This document shows positions 18,126 to 27,704 of a DNA stretch of 64,000 nucleotides, in pieces. Source of the stretch: an uncultured Colwellia sp. (lineage in GTDB: Bacteria > Pseudomonadota > Gammaproteobacteria > Enterobacterales > Alteromonadaceae); NCBI GenBank assembly GCA_913058395.1, contig CAJXQI010000004.1:1-64000 (forward strand), in the 5' to 3' direction. The number at the start of each line of letters is the position of its first letter. The first letter of the stretch is position 1. The position numbers and the translations under genes are program-made. The notes under the pieces are model-generated. The model was not told where the DNA came from. It ran no database searches and saw only the letters and a program-made list of their open reading frames with translations.

Positions 18126-18132
18126 TGTTCAG

Positions 18133-18282
18133 GATGAACGGTCAGTTTTTTTGTTCCAGACAAAAACTAAGTACCTGCATCCATGCAAGCAATGTCACGG
18201 TGCCATGACCGTTTTTAGGCATCCTGCCTTCACGGCATTAATACATCCGTGTATGTCGAAGGCAAAGAATGACGATGTTCAG
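18133..18282. repeat. 150-bp structured direct repeat, copy 1
   Basis: This 150-base segment recurs exactly 250 bases downstream with only two differences (18260 and 18269). It contains a nested set of hairpins: TTTTTGT/ACAAAAA with a TCCAG loop, TGCATCCATGCA, ACGGT/ACCGT, AGGCA-TCC-TGCCT and ATACATCCGTGTAT. A longer pairing of AACGGTCA (18137-18144) with TGACCGTT (18206-18213) encloses the first three. No coding gene is supported here. Confidence 0.9.
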
Positions 18283-18382
18283 GCCGTTCTTAGCCATCCA
18301 TGGCTTCACGGCATTATTGCATCTCGGTAATTGCTCCATGCATTACTCTAATAACTTACATCCATGTAAGAACATGCACGTT
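18283..18382. repeat. Spacer between the direct repeats, with element shared with the rRNA locus
   Basis: A 100-base spacer with the hairpins AGCCATCCATGGCT (18292-18305) and CTTACATCCATGTAAG (18355-18370). Bases 18323-18379 match 217-271 near the rRNA tail at about 51 of 57 aligned positions. In the hairpin, one base pair is C-G in one copy and T-A in the other, so pairing is preserved. Confidence 0.8.
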
Positions 18383-18532
18383 GATGAACGGTCAGTTTTT
18401 TTGTTCCAGACAAAAACTAAGTACCTGCATCCATGCAAGCAATGTCACGGTGCCATGACCGTTTTTAGGCATCCTGCCTTCACGGCATTAATACATCCGT
18501 GTATGTCGATGGCAAAGAGTGACGATGTTCAG
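18383..18532. repeat. 150-bp structured direct repeat, copy 2
   Basis: Second copy of the repeat at 18133-18282, 148 of 150 bases identical, with the same hairpin set. It ends about 40 bases before the stop codon of the convergent pseudouridine synthase gene. A 100-codon frame crosses this block but is not a credible gene. Confidence 0.9.
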
Positions 18533-18571
18533 CGCTTTTTCAAACATCCTATATATCAAATCTATTTTTAA

Positions 18572-19456
18572 TTAAATTGTTTTCATCAATTTATTAAGTT
18601 GCGGGCGCATTGCTTCAGGTAACGCGAAGTTTTGCTCAATATTGCTGATAGGGCAGTTAAACGTTAGCTCTACCGCACAAAGTTGTAGATCTACTTGTTG
18701 GTCTAATAATTTATTCTCTTGCTCAATCAACGGCTGCTGTTTGCCATGAAGTCTGTCACCCAGCACCGGAAAGCCAATATTTGCAGCATGAATGCGTATT
18801 TGGTGCTTACGTCCCGACTCAATATTAACTTTCAATAACGATAAGTCGCGCTCTTTATCATAATCAAGATGTGTAAAATGACTACAAGCAGGTTTGCCCT
18901 CTATCGCTGATTCAATCGTTTCTGGTTGTGGGCGCTGTTGATGATTGCCGTGAACAATAATGTTATAGGTCTTTTCTAGCTGATGTTGTTCAAACATCTG
19001 ACTTAACGCTCGCGCTGCTTTTTTGCTATGGGCAACCAAAATTAATCCTGTCGCTGCACGGTCAAGTCGATGTACAGAGAAAACGGCTCGTTCAGGTAAT
19101 AAGTTTTTTTGTGCCCAGCGGGTAATAGTGCAATGGTCGCTCCATTTCGAACCCTGAGATAACATGCCATAAGGTTTATACCAGACACTATATTCTGCTA
19201 AATCAGCTATTAACTGTGCTGGAGTAGGAACTTGGGATAAAACGGTAAAGTCGTAATAAAAATGTAGCTTGTCACCAATATGTAGTGGCTTCTTTAGGCG
19301 GCGACAACGTTGTGTTGTTTTACCGCGACTATGCCACAGTGCGCCTTTATCAATAGCCTTTTTTATCTCACCAACACTCAAGTCACATTGAATCTGTAAT
19401 GCTTCAATGATGCTTAAGCTGCGGTCAATATTTATGTGGCATTCAAATTTTTTCAA
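18572..19456 (-). CDS. RluA-family pseudouridine synthase
   Basis: A 294-residue RNA pseudouridine synthase of the RluA family. The catalytic motif HRLDRAATGL contains the essential Asp, preceded by YSVWYKPYGMLSQG and followed by EKTYNIIVHG and the RKHQIRIH motif. An N-terminal S4-like region (about 1-70) is basic. The specific rRNA or tRNA target cannot be told from sequence alone. The start is a TTG with no strong ribosome-binding site. No better in-frame start is visible. It converges on dapA across the repeat block. Confidence 0.88.
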   Translation of the reverse strand: MKKFECHINIDRSLSIIEALQIQCDLSVGEIKKAIDKGALWHSRGKTTQRCRRLKKPLHIGDKLHFYYDFTVLSQVPTPAQLIADLAEYSVWYKPYGMLSQGSKWSDHCTITRWAQKNLLPERAVFSVHRLDRAATGLILVAHSKKAARALSQMFEQHQLEKTYNIIVHGNHQQRPQPETIESAIEGKPACSHFTHLDYDKERDLSLLKVNIESGRKHQIRIHAANIGFPVLGDRLHGKQQPLIEQENKLLDQQVDLQLCAVELTFNCPISNIEQNFALPEAMRPQLNKLMKTI

Positions 19457-19662
19457 AATAGTTCTACTCAGTAAATTACTGTCAGCTAGTTTAACAAATT
19501 TATTGCGGTAATTGGTGTGAAGAAAGTAACTTCTATCGCTTGGGAAACAATATAAAAGAGTGAAAATTTAGTATCACTTTAATTTAGTGAAATTGAACAT
19601 AGTTTTTAGCGTAATAGAACGATAAAATACTAGGTAATAGTAAAACAAAATGAGAACAACTA

Positions 19663-20010
19663 ATGCAACGTAATGAAGAATTATTTCCTTTAGACAATGT
19701 CGGTAATGCTTTGTGGCAAATGTTAGAGGGCGGGGATGATCTAACTATCGAAAGAGAATTTGAATTTTCAGTTATTTTTTCTGATCAAGAGCAAGCGTTA
19801 AAGTTTGGTCAACTGTTGTTAGAAAATAACCAAAAACTTTCATTTTGCCCATACCAAGGTGATGAAGCTTTTCCATGGGAAATTACTGCTTATCCATTTA
19901 TGGCGGCAAGTTATGAAAATATTGCTGCTTATCAAGAACTATTAACCTCAAGCGTAACGCCATTTTCAGGTAAGTACGACGGTTGGTATTGTCTTGACTC
20001 GACAAAGTAA
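19663..20010 (+). CDS. RraB-like protein (ribonuclease E inhibitor family)
   Basis: A 115-residue acidic protein resembling the RraB/DUF1260 family, which in E. coli binds RNase E and modulates its activity. Supporting features are the short length, an N-terminal helix with many acidic residues, and the C-terminal YDGW motif typical of the family. Similarity by eye is moderate, so the RNase E link is tentative. A 70-residue zinc-ribbon protein follows 38 bases downstream, probably in the same transcript. Confidence 0.65.
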   Translation: MQRNEELFPLDNVGNALWQMLEGGDDLTIEREFEFSVIFSDQEQALKFGQLLLENNQKLSFCPYQGDEAFPWEITAYPFMAASYENIAAYQELLTSSVTPFSGKYDGWYCLDSTK

Positions 20011-20048
20011 GTTTATTTTTCGATTTACCAAAAACTCAGGAAAACAAC

Positions 20049-20261
20049 ATGGATGAGCAGCAATTTAGTCGACTAAAAAAAGCCAGCGCTAAATCATTTA
20101 ATGATCAAAAAGCTTTGATAAAAAAAGTGCTAGCGGGGCGAGATATTGCATGTCAGCAATGTGGGACACCTATCAGAGTTGTTCTACCTGAAGACAAAAA
20201 AACAACGGGTTTATATTGCGCTAAAGGCTGTACTAATATTGCTTTAGATTTTGTTCTATAA
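20049..20261 (+). CDS. Small zinc-ribbon-like conserved protein
   Basis: A 70-residue basic protein with a four-cysteine pattern, CQQCGTP and LYCAKGC, which looks like a small zinc ribbon. The N-terminal half is helical and Lys-rich. The function is unknown. A perfect stem-loop terminator begins right at its stop codon, so it closes the transcript that starts with the RraB-like gene. Confidence 0.75.
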   Translation: MDEQQFSRLKKASAKSFNDQKALIKKVLAGRDIACQQCGTPIRVVLPEDKKTTGLYCAKGCTNIALDFVL

Positions 20262-20304
20262 AAACGAAGTAACCTACTATTTGATGAAAGCTACTTCGTT
20301 TTTT
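20261..20304 (+). terminator. Terminator after the zinc-ribbon gene
   Basis: AAAACGAAGTA pairs with TACTTCGTTTT, with a loop of about 20 bases and a final T-run. The stem begins at the last base of the stop codon. Confidence 0.75.
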
Positions 20305-20316
20305 ATCATTCATTTA

Positions 20317-20991
20317 TTATAAGAATGTCGCAATATCTGTAATATTTTTCTTTGTTGTTGCATGGTGCGGCACGGTTGCATCATCACTCGGATAACCAGC
20401 AATTAACAACATGTAAGGTCGGCTATTGTCATCTCGACCACAAACCTTACTTAAAAAAGACATAGGTTTAGGTGTGTGGGTTAAGGTGACTAAACCACTA
20501 GAATGCAAAGCATTTATTAAAAAACCTGTCGCAATGCCTACTGATTCATGAACATAGTAATTAGTATTTTTCTCTTCAACCGAAATACCGCCTTTTTTCT
20601 CACTGAATATCGCGATTAGCCAAGGAGCATGTTCTAAATAAGGTTTGTTGGCATCTGTGCCTAATGGCTTTAACGCATCTAACCATTCTTCGCCCGCACG
20701 GCCTTGATAAAAGTTGCTTTCGTGAATTTCTGCTTGTTCTCGTATCTGCTTTTTAACATCGGCATCGTTGATAGCAACAAAGTGCCAAGGCTGATGGTTA
20801 GCACCACTTGGCGCTGTACCTGCCGCTTTTAAGCAGTTTTCAATCACTTCTTTAGCAACTGGGCGATCACTGAAACTACGAATACTGTGGCGACGTTTAA
20901 TGTTTTGATAAAACTCTGCCGAACGCTCAAGCATTTCTTTACTAGTGTATTCAATATAATCGCTTAATGGCGATGCATCATGGGCTTGCAT
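20317..20991 (-). CDS. Nitroreductase-family flavoprotein, iodotyrosine deiodinase-like
   Basis: A 224-residue FMN-dependent protein of the nitroreductase superfamily. FMN-binding segments are RRHSIRSFSDRPV, TAPSGANHQPWHFV and the late LLIAGYPSDDA. The lid contains HESNFYQGRAGEEWLDALKPLGTDANKPYLE-type spacing. Glu91, Tyr95 and Lys116 have the same spacing (4 and 21 residues) as the substrate-clamping Glu157/Tyr161/Lys182 of human iodotyrosine deiodinase. Reductive dehalogenation of halotyrosines is therefore a specific prediction. General nitroreductase or quinone reductase activity is the alternative. It is convergent with the zinc-ribbon gene and appears to be transcribed alone. Confidence 0.85.
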   Translation of the reverse strand: MQAHDASPLSDYIEYTSKEMLERSAEFYQNIKRRHSIRSFSDRPVAKEVIENCLKAAGTAPSGANHQPWHFVAINDADVKKQIREQAEIHESNFYQGRAGEEWLDALKPLGTDANKPYLEHAPWLIAIFSEKKGGISVEEKNTNYYVHESVGIATGFLINALHSSGLVTLTHTPKPMSFLSKVCGRDDNSRPYMLLIAGYPSDDATVPHHATTKKNITDIATFL

Positions 20992-21170
20992 AAAACTTCC
21001 TATTACTTTTTATAATTTTTATTTATTTCGATTAAATTCATCATAAGGCAAGACATAACTAGGGTAAACAAGTTGTCGGCGAATAAGGTTAAAGATAAAA
21101 CGCTTAAGTGTAGAGAGGTTTTTACTACTAGGGATTTCAGCTAATAAAACTAAATAGTACTAATAATTAC

Positions 21171-21194
21171 TAAAACTAAAACTAAAACTAAAAC
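21171..21194. repeat. Hexanucleotide tandem repeat (TAAAAC)x4 overlapping a stop codon
   Basis: Four perfect TAAAAC units. On the minus strand they cover the stop codon and last residues of the 91-codon membrane-protein gene. Units are six bases, so slippage would move the stop codon without shifting the frame. Confidence 0.8.
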
Positions 21195-21463
21195 TGGCGA
21201 TGTTTGTGCTTTGATAATTTATCTAAATAATTATTGAGTCCCGTGCGATGACGAGTTATTTCCGCTTGATATACACCGATAAAGAGAAATATTGTCATGA
21301 TCACAGAAATAAATAGCAAATGTATCTCTTGAGTATAAGCCGACACTAATGTCGTGATCACGGCGCCAATAACGCAATAGCTTAATGCTATTCTCAACCA
21401 CACATAGATGGCTATCATGGCAATATAAGCAGCTGACTGGCTTAATTGAGGATTTGCTTTCAA
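21188..21463 (-). CDS. Small membrane protein, hypothetical
   Basis: A 91-residue protein with two predicted transmembrane helices (about 12-40 and 47-66) and a basic His/Lys/Arg-rich tail (HRTGLNNYLDKLSKHKHRQF). I do not recognise a family. Its stop codon lies inside a TAAAAC tandem repeat. It is separated from purL by a terminator and from the nitroreductase-like gene by about 200 bases, so it is probably transcribed alone. Confidence 0.6.
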   Translation of the reverse strand: MKANPQLSQSAAYIAMIAIYVWLRIALSYCVIGAVITTLVSAYTQEIHLLFISVIMTIFLFIGVYQAEITRHRTGLNNYLDKLSKHKHRQF

Positions 21464-21656
21464 AGTTTATGGTCTTCTTGTCGTTAAATTATATCTTGCG
21501 CAGAGATCAGTATAATTAACGTTAGAGGAATATATAAGCTATTATCTATTCGAAAAAGACATAAGAAAGAGGTTAAGTTTATATCCTGAATTTAACTAAT
21601 TTGGCTATTCAGTGTTCTGACGCTATGTCGGTGAATAATATCCTTCTTGAGAAAAC

Positions 21657-21684
21657 AAAAAAGCGCCAGAAGGCGCTTTTTAAA
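21657..21684 (-). terminator. Terminator after purL
   Basis: AAAAAGCGCC pairs with GGCGCTTTTT around a three-base loop, with T-runs on both strands. It lies 29 bases beyond the purL stop codon. Confidence 0.85.
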
Positions 21685-21712
21685 TGCTAAATTTTATTGT
21701 CAGTCAATAAAA

Positions 21713-24700
21713 TTAACCGATGAATTTTCGCGCGTTACGGAACATGCGAACCCAAGGTGAATCTTCTTGCCATTCATCTGGGTGCCATGAGTTTGCAACT
21801 GTACGGAATACACGTTCTGGATGAGGCATCATAATAGTGACTCGACCATCAGTTGTTGTTAATGCCGTAATACCGTCAGGTGAACCGTTCGGGTTGGCAG
21901 GGTAGGTTTCTGTTATGTGACCATAGTTATCAACATAACGCATCGCAACTGTACCTGATTCATTGGCAGCATCAATAGCATCATCAGAGCTGAATTCAGT
22001 ACGACCTTCACCGTGAGATACAGCGATAGGCATACGAGAGCCTGCCATACCATCGAAGAAGATAGATGGATTTTCTTGAATTTCAACTAAGCTAAAACGC
22101 GCTTCAAATCGTTCAGACTTGTTTTGAACGAAACGTGGCCAAGCTTGTGAGCCTGGGATAATTTCTTTCAGATTTGACAACATTTGACAGCCGTTACAAA
22201 CACCTAAAGAGAAAGTATCTTCACGTTCGAAGAAAGCTTTAAACATGGCTTTAGCATCTTTGTTGAACAAAATTGATTTTGCCCAACCTTCACCAGCACC
22301 TAATACATCACCGTACGAGAAACCACCACAAGCTACTAAACCGTTAAAATCAGCTAAATCAGTACGACCAGACAATATGTCTGACATGTGTACATCAATT
22401 GCTACAAAACCAGCACGGTCAAATGCCGCGGCCATTTCTACATGAGAGTTAACACCTTGCTCACGTAAAATTGCGATGCGAGGATTTGTGCCGTTCTGCG
22501 CATCTTTCGCGATAAGTTCTGCGACAATGTCTTCATTAATGTCGAAACTTAACTCAGCATTTAAACCTGGATCTTCAGTATCGTATTTTACATCGTGTTC
22601 TTGTTGCGCACATTCAGGATTATCACGCAGTGACTGCATTCTAAATGTGGTTTGTGCCCATAACGTACGGAAGTAAGTTCGAGAATTTTCTAGTACTACC
22701 GCACCGTCACGGCTAAAACGTAGCGTATCTTCGTTATTAATACGGCCAATATCAGTACAACAATCTAAAATATCGTGCTCAGCTAATACCGCGTGGATAG
22801 CATCAACATCGCTTTCACGAATTTGAATGACAGCACCCAACTCTTCATTAAATAGCACGTCAACATCATTACCTGATGCAGAAGTTAACTTAGTTAAGTC
22901 AATATCAACACCGGTATGGCCAGCGAATGCCATTTCAACAACAGAGGCAAATAAACCACCGTCAGATCTATCATGATAAGCAATAAGCTTTTCGTCACGC
23001 ACTAAGGTTTGCATGGCGTTAAAGAAGCCTTTTAACGTTTCAGGGCTATCAACGTCTGGCGTTTCATTACCAAGTTGTTTGTATACTTGCGCTAAACATG
23101 AACCGCCTAAACGGTTTTTCCCTTTTGATAAGTCGATAGCAACAATGCGCGTATCGCCTTGATCTGTTCTTAACTCTGGCGTTACGGTTTTACGAATATC
23201 TTCAACAACACCAAAAGCGGTGATGATTAATGACATAGGTGATGTTACTGATTTTTCTTCACCATTTTCATCCCACTGAGTACGCATCGACATAGAGTCT
23301 TTACCAACAGGAATAGTTAAACCAAGCGCCGGACAAAGTTCTTCACCAATAGCTTTAACCGCTTCGTATAAACCTGCATCTTCACCCGGGTGACCAGCTG
23401 GAGACATCCAGTTTGCAGAAAGCTTAATACGGTTTAAGTCTCCGATATCAGTACCAGCAATGTTGGTTAATGATTCGGCTACGGCTAAACGAGCAGAAGC
23501 ACCAAAGTTAAGTAATGCCACTGGCGTACGCTCACCTAATGACATCGCTTCACCGTGGTAAGAATCAAGCGCTGAAGCGGTAACACCACAGTCAGCTACA
23601 GGTACTTGCCAAGGGCCAACCATTTGGTCGCGATTAACCATACCCGTTACCGAGCGGTCACCAATAGTAATTAGGAAGGTTTTTTCAGCAACCGTAGGTA
23701 AAGATAAAATTCTGTCTGCAGCATCACTTAGAGTGATATCAGCAACGACTAACTCATCACCAGTTGCAGTTTCAGTCGTCACGTCTTTAAATATTTTTGG
23801 CGTTTTACCTAATAATACGTCTAATGGTAAATCAATTGGTGTGTCTAACTTGTCGTTGCCGGCAAAATGTTCATCAGTTACCGTTAAGTGTTCTTCTTCT
23901 GTTGCTCGGCCTACTACGGCATAAGGAGCACGTTCACGAGCACAAATATTTTTAAAGGTTTCAAGGTTTTCATCTGATACCGCAATAACGTAACGCTCTT
24001 GAGATTCGTTACACCAAATCTCATGTGGTGCCATGCTGCGCTCATCGTTTGGTACGTTGCGAAGTTCAAATACACCACCGCGACCACCATCTGAAACTAA
24101 TTCAGGGAAAGCGTTTGATAAACCACCCGCACCAACATCGTGAATAAAGGCGATAGGGTTTTGCTCTCCTAACTGCCAACACTTATCAATAACTTCCTGA
24201 CAACGACGTTCCATTTCTGGGTTTTCACGTTGTACTGAAGCAAAGTCTAAGTTTTCAGCTGATTGACCTGAAGCCATTGAAGAAGCAGCACCACCACCTA
24301 AGCCAATGTTCATTGCTGGGCCGCCAAGGGCAATTAAATGCGCGCCAACAACGATTTCACGTTTTTGTACATGTTCATCACGAATGTTACCTAAACCACC
24401 AGCAAGCATAATAGGTTTATGGTAACCACGAACTTCCGCGCCATTGAATGAGTTAACTTCTTCTTCATAGGTACGGAAGTAACCTAAAATAGCCGGACGG
24501 CCAAATTCGTTGTTAAACGCCGCGCCACCTAATGGACCTTCCATCATAATATCGAAGGCTGAAACGATACGACTTGGCTTACCAAAGTCTGACTCCCAAG
24601 GCTGTTCAAAGTTTGGAATACGTAAATTTGACACTGAAAAACCAACTAAACCGGCTTTCGGTTTAGAGCCAATACCTGTTGCGCCTTCATCACGAATTTC

Positions 24701-25654
24701 ACCACCAGAGCCCGTTGCAGCACCAGGGTATGGTGAAATAGCGGTAGGGTGATTGTGAGTTTCAACTTTCATTAGAATTTGAATGTCTTCATGGTTGTAG
24801 CCATAGACATTGGTTTCAGGGTGTGGGAAGAAACGACCACCTTTATTACCCACCATAACCGCAGCGTTATCTTTGTAGGCACTTAAGACAAAATCAGGGT
24901 TAACTTCATGGGTATTGCGGATCATTTTAAATAATGATTTTGGCTGTTTTACGCCATCAATAGTCCAATCAGCGTTAAATATTTTATGACGACAATGTTC
25001 AGAGTTTGCTTGAGCAAACATATAAAGTTCGATGTCGTGAGGATTACGACCCAGCTTACTGAAGTTTTCGAATAAGTAGTTAACTTCATCTTCAGCTAAT
25101 GCCAAACCTAAATCTATATTGGCTTGAACTAAAGCGTTTTTACCACCATTTTCAATATCAATTGCAGTGAGTTCGCCTGGCTCTGCCGTAGCAAAAAGGC
25201 TAGTTGCGTGAGCCATTTCAGAAAATACCGCTTCCATCATGCGATCTGAAATTAAGTGATTAAGCTGAGTTTGTTGTTGCGCAGATAACTCAGTTGATAA
25301 CGATATGTAATATGCAATGCCGCGTTCTAAGCGAGAAACTTTTGCAAGACCACAATTGTGTGCGATATCGGTAGATTTTGATGACCAAGGTGAAATAGTA
25401 CCTGGACGAGGTGTAACTAATAAAAATTGCCCAACAGGTTCATGTTCTTCAATTGTTGGTCCATACTTAAGAAGTTGCTGTAAAACTTGAGATTCTTCAG
25501 CGTTTAGCTCTTCTGTAACATGTGCAAAGTGGGTAAATTCAGCATAGATATCCGTGACGGGCAGTTGCAGCTCAGAACACTGATTTAGTAGCTTACTTAC
25601 TCTAAAATCAGATAGTGCTGGCGCACCGCGAAGGGTTTTCATCAACATCGACAT
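21713..25654 (-). CDS. purL: Phosphoribosylformylglycinamidine synthase
   Basis: A 1313-residue large-type PurL that converts FGAR, glutamine and ATP to FGAM in step four of purine synthesis. The N-terminal PurS-like part starts [17 protein letters not shown]. The two synthase halves include [33 protein letters not shown] and [15 protein letters not shown], and the glutaminase domain has [10 protein letters not shown] with the catalytic Cys and a C-terminal MPHPERVFR. Length is normal. The start at 25654 has GGTGA upstream. An in-frame ATG at 25642 would begin MKTLRG, closer to E. coli. It is divergent from mltF. Confidence 0.97.
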   Translation of the reverse strand: MSMLMKTLRGAPALSDFRVSKLLNQCSELQLPVTDIYAEFTHFAHVTEELNAEESQVLQQLLKYGPTIEEHEPVGQFLLVTPRPGTISPWSSKSTDIAHNCGLAKVSRLERGIAYYISLSTELSAQQQTQLNHLISDRMMEAVFSEMAHATSLFATAEPGELTAIDIENGGKNALVQANIDLGLALAEDEVNYLFENFSKLGRNPHDIELYMFAQANSEHCRHKIFNADWTIDGVKQPKSLFKMIRNTHEVNPDFVLSAYKDNAAVMVGNKGGRFFPHPETNVYGYNHEDIQILMKVETHNHPTAISPYPGAATGSGGEIRDEGATGIGSKPKAGLVGFSVSNLRIPNFEQPWESDFGKPSRIVSAFDIMMEGPLGGAAFNNEFGRPAILGYFRTYEEEVNSFNGAEVRGYHKPIMLAGGLGNIRDEHVQKREIVVGAHLIALGGPAMNIGLGGGAASSMASGQSAENLDFASVQRENPEMERRCQEVIDKCWQLGEQNPIAFIHDVGAGGLSNAFPELVSDGGRGGVFELRNVPNDERSMAPHEIWCNESQERYVIAVSDENLETFKNICARERAPYAVVGRATEEEHLTVTDEHFAGNDKLDTPIDLPLDVLLGKTPKIFKDVTTETATGDELVVADITLSDAADRILSLPTVAEKTFLITIGDRSVTGMVNRDQMVGPWQVPVADCGVTASALDSYHGEAMSLGERTPVALLNFGASARLAVAESLTNIAGTDIGDLNRIKLSANWMSPAGHPGEDAGLYEAVKAIGEELCPALGLTIPVGKDSMSMRTQWDENGEEKSVTSPMSLIITAFGVVEDIRKTVTPELRTDQGDTRIVAIDLSKGKNRLGGSCLAQVYKQLGNETPDVDSPETLKGFFNAMQTLVRDEKLIAYHDRSDGGLFASVVEMAFAGHTGVDIDLTKLTSASGNDVDVLFNEELGAVIQIRESDVDAIHAVLAEHDILDCCTDIGRINNEDTLRFSRDGAVVLENSRTYFRTLWAQTTFRMQSLRDNPECAQQEHDVKYDTEDPGLNAELSFDINEDIVAELIAKDAQNGTNPRIAILREQGVNSHVEMAAAFDRAGFVAIDVHMSDILSGRTDLADFNGLVACGGFSYGDVLGAGEGWAKSILFNKDAKAMFKAFFEREDTFSLGVCNGCQMLSNLKEIIPGSQAWPRFVQNKSERFEARFSLVEIQENPSIFFDGMAGSRMPIAVSHGEGRTEFSSDDAIDAANESGTVAMRYVDNYGHITETYPANPNGSPDGITALTTTDGRVTIMMPHPERVFRTVANSWHPDEWQEDSPWVRMFRNARKFIG

Positions 25655-25826
25655 AGTCTATTTCACCGGTTAGATTAATTAAGGATAAAAAACGCGCGTA
25701 TTATAGATGAATCGACCTGATTATAGAAACGATTTGTCTCATTTGAGACTAATTTTTTAAGCTTAAATAATTAAAACTGTAAAAAGAGCTTTTTTAATAA
25801 ATGAATTCACGTGACAATAGGGCACT

Positions 25827-27263
25827 ATGATAAAAAAACAAATAAAATCATTTACTAAGAAATTCAACGTTAATCAGCTCTGGGCAGCGTTTTTACTGCT
25901 ATCTTCGTTGTTTTTGTTGGGTTGTAAATCCGAGCCATCGCCAGCTAATTTACAACGTATTATTGATCGTGGCTACGTTACAGTTGGTACGTTATATGGT
26001 AATACCAGTTATTATCTTGACGCTGAAGGAGCTGCAGGATTTGAATATGAGCTTGCACAAAAATATGCCAATTTTTTAGGTGTAGAATTAAAGATGTTGC
26101 CAAGCTACAACCTCAATGAATTATTCGAACAATTGAATAACGGCGAGGTTGATTTACTTGCGGCTGGATTGTCGGTAACGGATGAGCGTCTGCAACAGTA
26201 TCGTTTTGCGCCAAGTTATGATGATGTTAGTCAAAAGCTGGTATTCAAGCAGGGCAACATTAGGCCAAGAGAATTAAGTGATTTAACTGGCAAGTTAGCA
26301 ATTGTTGCAGAGTCAAGCCATGTTGAAAACCTAGCCCGCTTAAAGCTGTCTAACCCTAAATTAGCTTGGTCAGAAACCAGTGAGTTAGACAGTGATGAAT
26401 TACTGTTAAGTGTACTTTCTGGTGAAATAGATTATACCGTTGTTGACAGTAATACCTTAGCAATCAACCGCCGTTACTATCCGGAAATTAGTATTGGCTT
26501 TACCATACGTAAAGCAGAGCCACTGGCTTGGATGGTAAGTAAGCAAAGCGATGATGCCATTTTAGGTAGTTTAGTAGAGTTCTTTGGCCAAGTTCATCAT
26601 AACGGTGTCTTACTGGCATTAGACGATAAATATTATGGTCATATTGAAGAGTTTAATTATGTTGATACTCGGATGTTTATTAAAGCCATTGAAAATAAAC
26701 TACCAAAATATCAACCATTATTTGAAAAATATGGTCAAGAAATGGATTGGCGCTTATTAGCGGCAATTAGTTATCAAGAATCACATTGGAACCCACATGC
26801 TCGTTCGTTTACCGGTGTGCGAGGCATGATGATGTTAACGTTGCCAACTGCTAAACAAATGGGGATTAAAAGCCGTTTAGATGCTGAGCAAAGCATTCGC
26901 GGTGGCGCCAAGTACTTTAAACAATTAATTGATCGTATGCCTGCTAGAATACCAAACCCCGACCGCTTATGGTTTGCCCTAGCTTCCTACAATATTGGTT
27001 TAGGCCATTTACATGATGCTCGCACGATAACGCAGCAACAAGGTGGAGATCCTGATCGTTGGGTCGAAGTGAAAGAGCGCTTGCCGCTGTTAAAACAAAA
27101 AAAATATTATAAAAAAACTCGTTATGGCTATGCTCGTGGTGATGAACCTGTACATTATGTTGAAAATATTCGCCGTTATTACGATACATTAACTTGGATG
27201 GATAATCAGACCAAAAAGCTTACGCCTAAAACAGAGATAGCTGCAAACGCAACGGATGAATAA
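25827..27263 (+). CDS. mltF: Membrane-bound lytic murein transglycosylase F
   Basis: A 478-residue outer-membrane lipoprotein that cleaves peptidoglycan glycan strands to 1,6-anhydro ends. A lipobox LLGC (about residues 30-33) follows a hydrophobic signal. Residues 45-265 form an SBP_bac_3-like regulatory domain, and 290-450 an SLT domain with catalytic Glu in [14 protein letters not shown] and the GVRGMMMLT and [14 protein letters not shown] motifs. This is the MltF layout. It is divergent from purL, the usual neighbour in gammaproteobacteria. Confidence 0.95.
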   Translation: MIKKQIKSFTKKFNVNQLWAAFLLLSSLFLLGCKSEPSPANLQRIIDRGYVTVGTLYGNTSYYLDAEGAAGFEYELAQKYANFLGVELKMLPSYNLNELFEQLNNGEVDLLAAGLSVTDERLQQYRFAPSYDDVSQKLVFKQGNIRPRELSDLTGKLAIVAESSHVENLARLKLSNPKLAWSETSELDSDELLLSVLSGEIDYTVVDSNTLAINRRYYPEISIGFTIRKAEPLAWMVSKQSDDAILGSLVEFFGQVHHNGVLLALDDKYYGHIEEFNYVDTRMFIKAIENKLPKYQPLFEKYGQEMDWRLLAAISYQESHWNPHARSFTGVRGMMMLTLPTAKQMGIKSRLDAEQSIRGGAKYFKQLIDRMPARIPNPDRLWFALASYNIGLGHLHDARTITQQQGGDPDRWVEVKERLPLLKQKKYYKKTRYGYARGDEPVHYVENIRRYYDTLTWMDNQTKKLTPKTEIAANATDE

Positions 27264-27463
27264 GCTGAAGCAATATAGTAAATAGTGCAGAAAACTTATG
27301 TGGTTATGTTTATTTTGGCTTAAATTCTAGTATAAATTTAAATAATCATGTTCATTGTCATTAAACGGTCACAATTATTATTGATACTAGTGAAAATTAG
27401 GAATAACATCAGAAAATAAAATAAAAATAAAGTGTGTGATTAGGCATGCTAAAGAGGTTAAAA

Positions 27464-27622
27464 ATGAAAGCTAGAAAATGTTTATCAAGTAACCAAAGAA
27501 AAAGAACGTTACACCGTAATAAAGTAAAGTTAGCTAACCGTCGGCATACGCAATTCAGTGTCGACCAATATAACAATGAAGAATCATCCGTTAATGCCAA
27601 TAACGAGCTAGAAAATAGCTAG
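27464..27622 (+). CDS. Small basic protein, 52 residues
   Basis: A short frame with a good Shine-Dalgarno sequence (AGAGG, six bases before the ATG). The protein MKARKCLSSNQRKRTLHRNK... has a strongly basic N-terminal half (about 12 Lys/Arg/His in 30 residues) and an Asn/Glu/Ser-rich acidic tail. I do not recognise it. A ribosome- or nucleic-acid-associated small protein is possible, but this is only a guess from charge. A 63-codon frame on the opposite strand overlaps it and has no better support. Confidence 0.5.
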   Translation: MKARKCLSSNQRKRTLHRNKVKLANRRHTQFSVDQYNNEESSVNANNELENS

Positions 27623-27704
27623 CTCGTCTACCGCAAAATTATTCTGAAATACTGCCTGAAAATATCACTAAAAATATTAACCGTACTAATAATTAAGTCT
27701 CCAG

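Noticed and set aside
18269-18571. 100-codon frame on the plus strand across the repeat block
   Set aside because: Most of it is the 150-bp repeat and its spacer, full of hairpins. The translated product is Cys/His-rich with no family pattern and no ribosome-binding site. I treat it as chance coding in a repeat.
25721-25740. PurR-box-like sequence upstream of purL (around AAACGATTT)
   Set aside because: Only about nine of 16 positions fit the E. coli PurR box and the outer bases do not pair, so it is too weak to call.
27409-27600. 63-codon minus-strand frame after mltF
   Set aside because: It overlaps the plus-strand 52-codon ORF, which has the better ribosome-binding site. The minus product is Phe/Leu/Cys-rich with no support.
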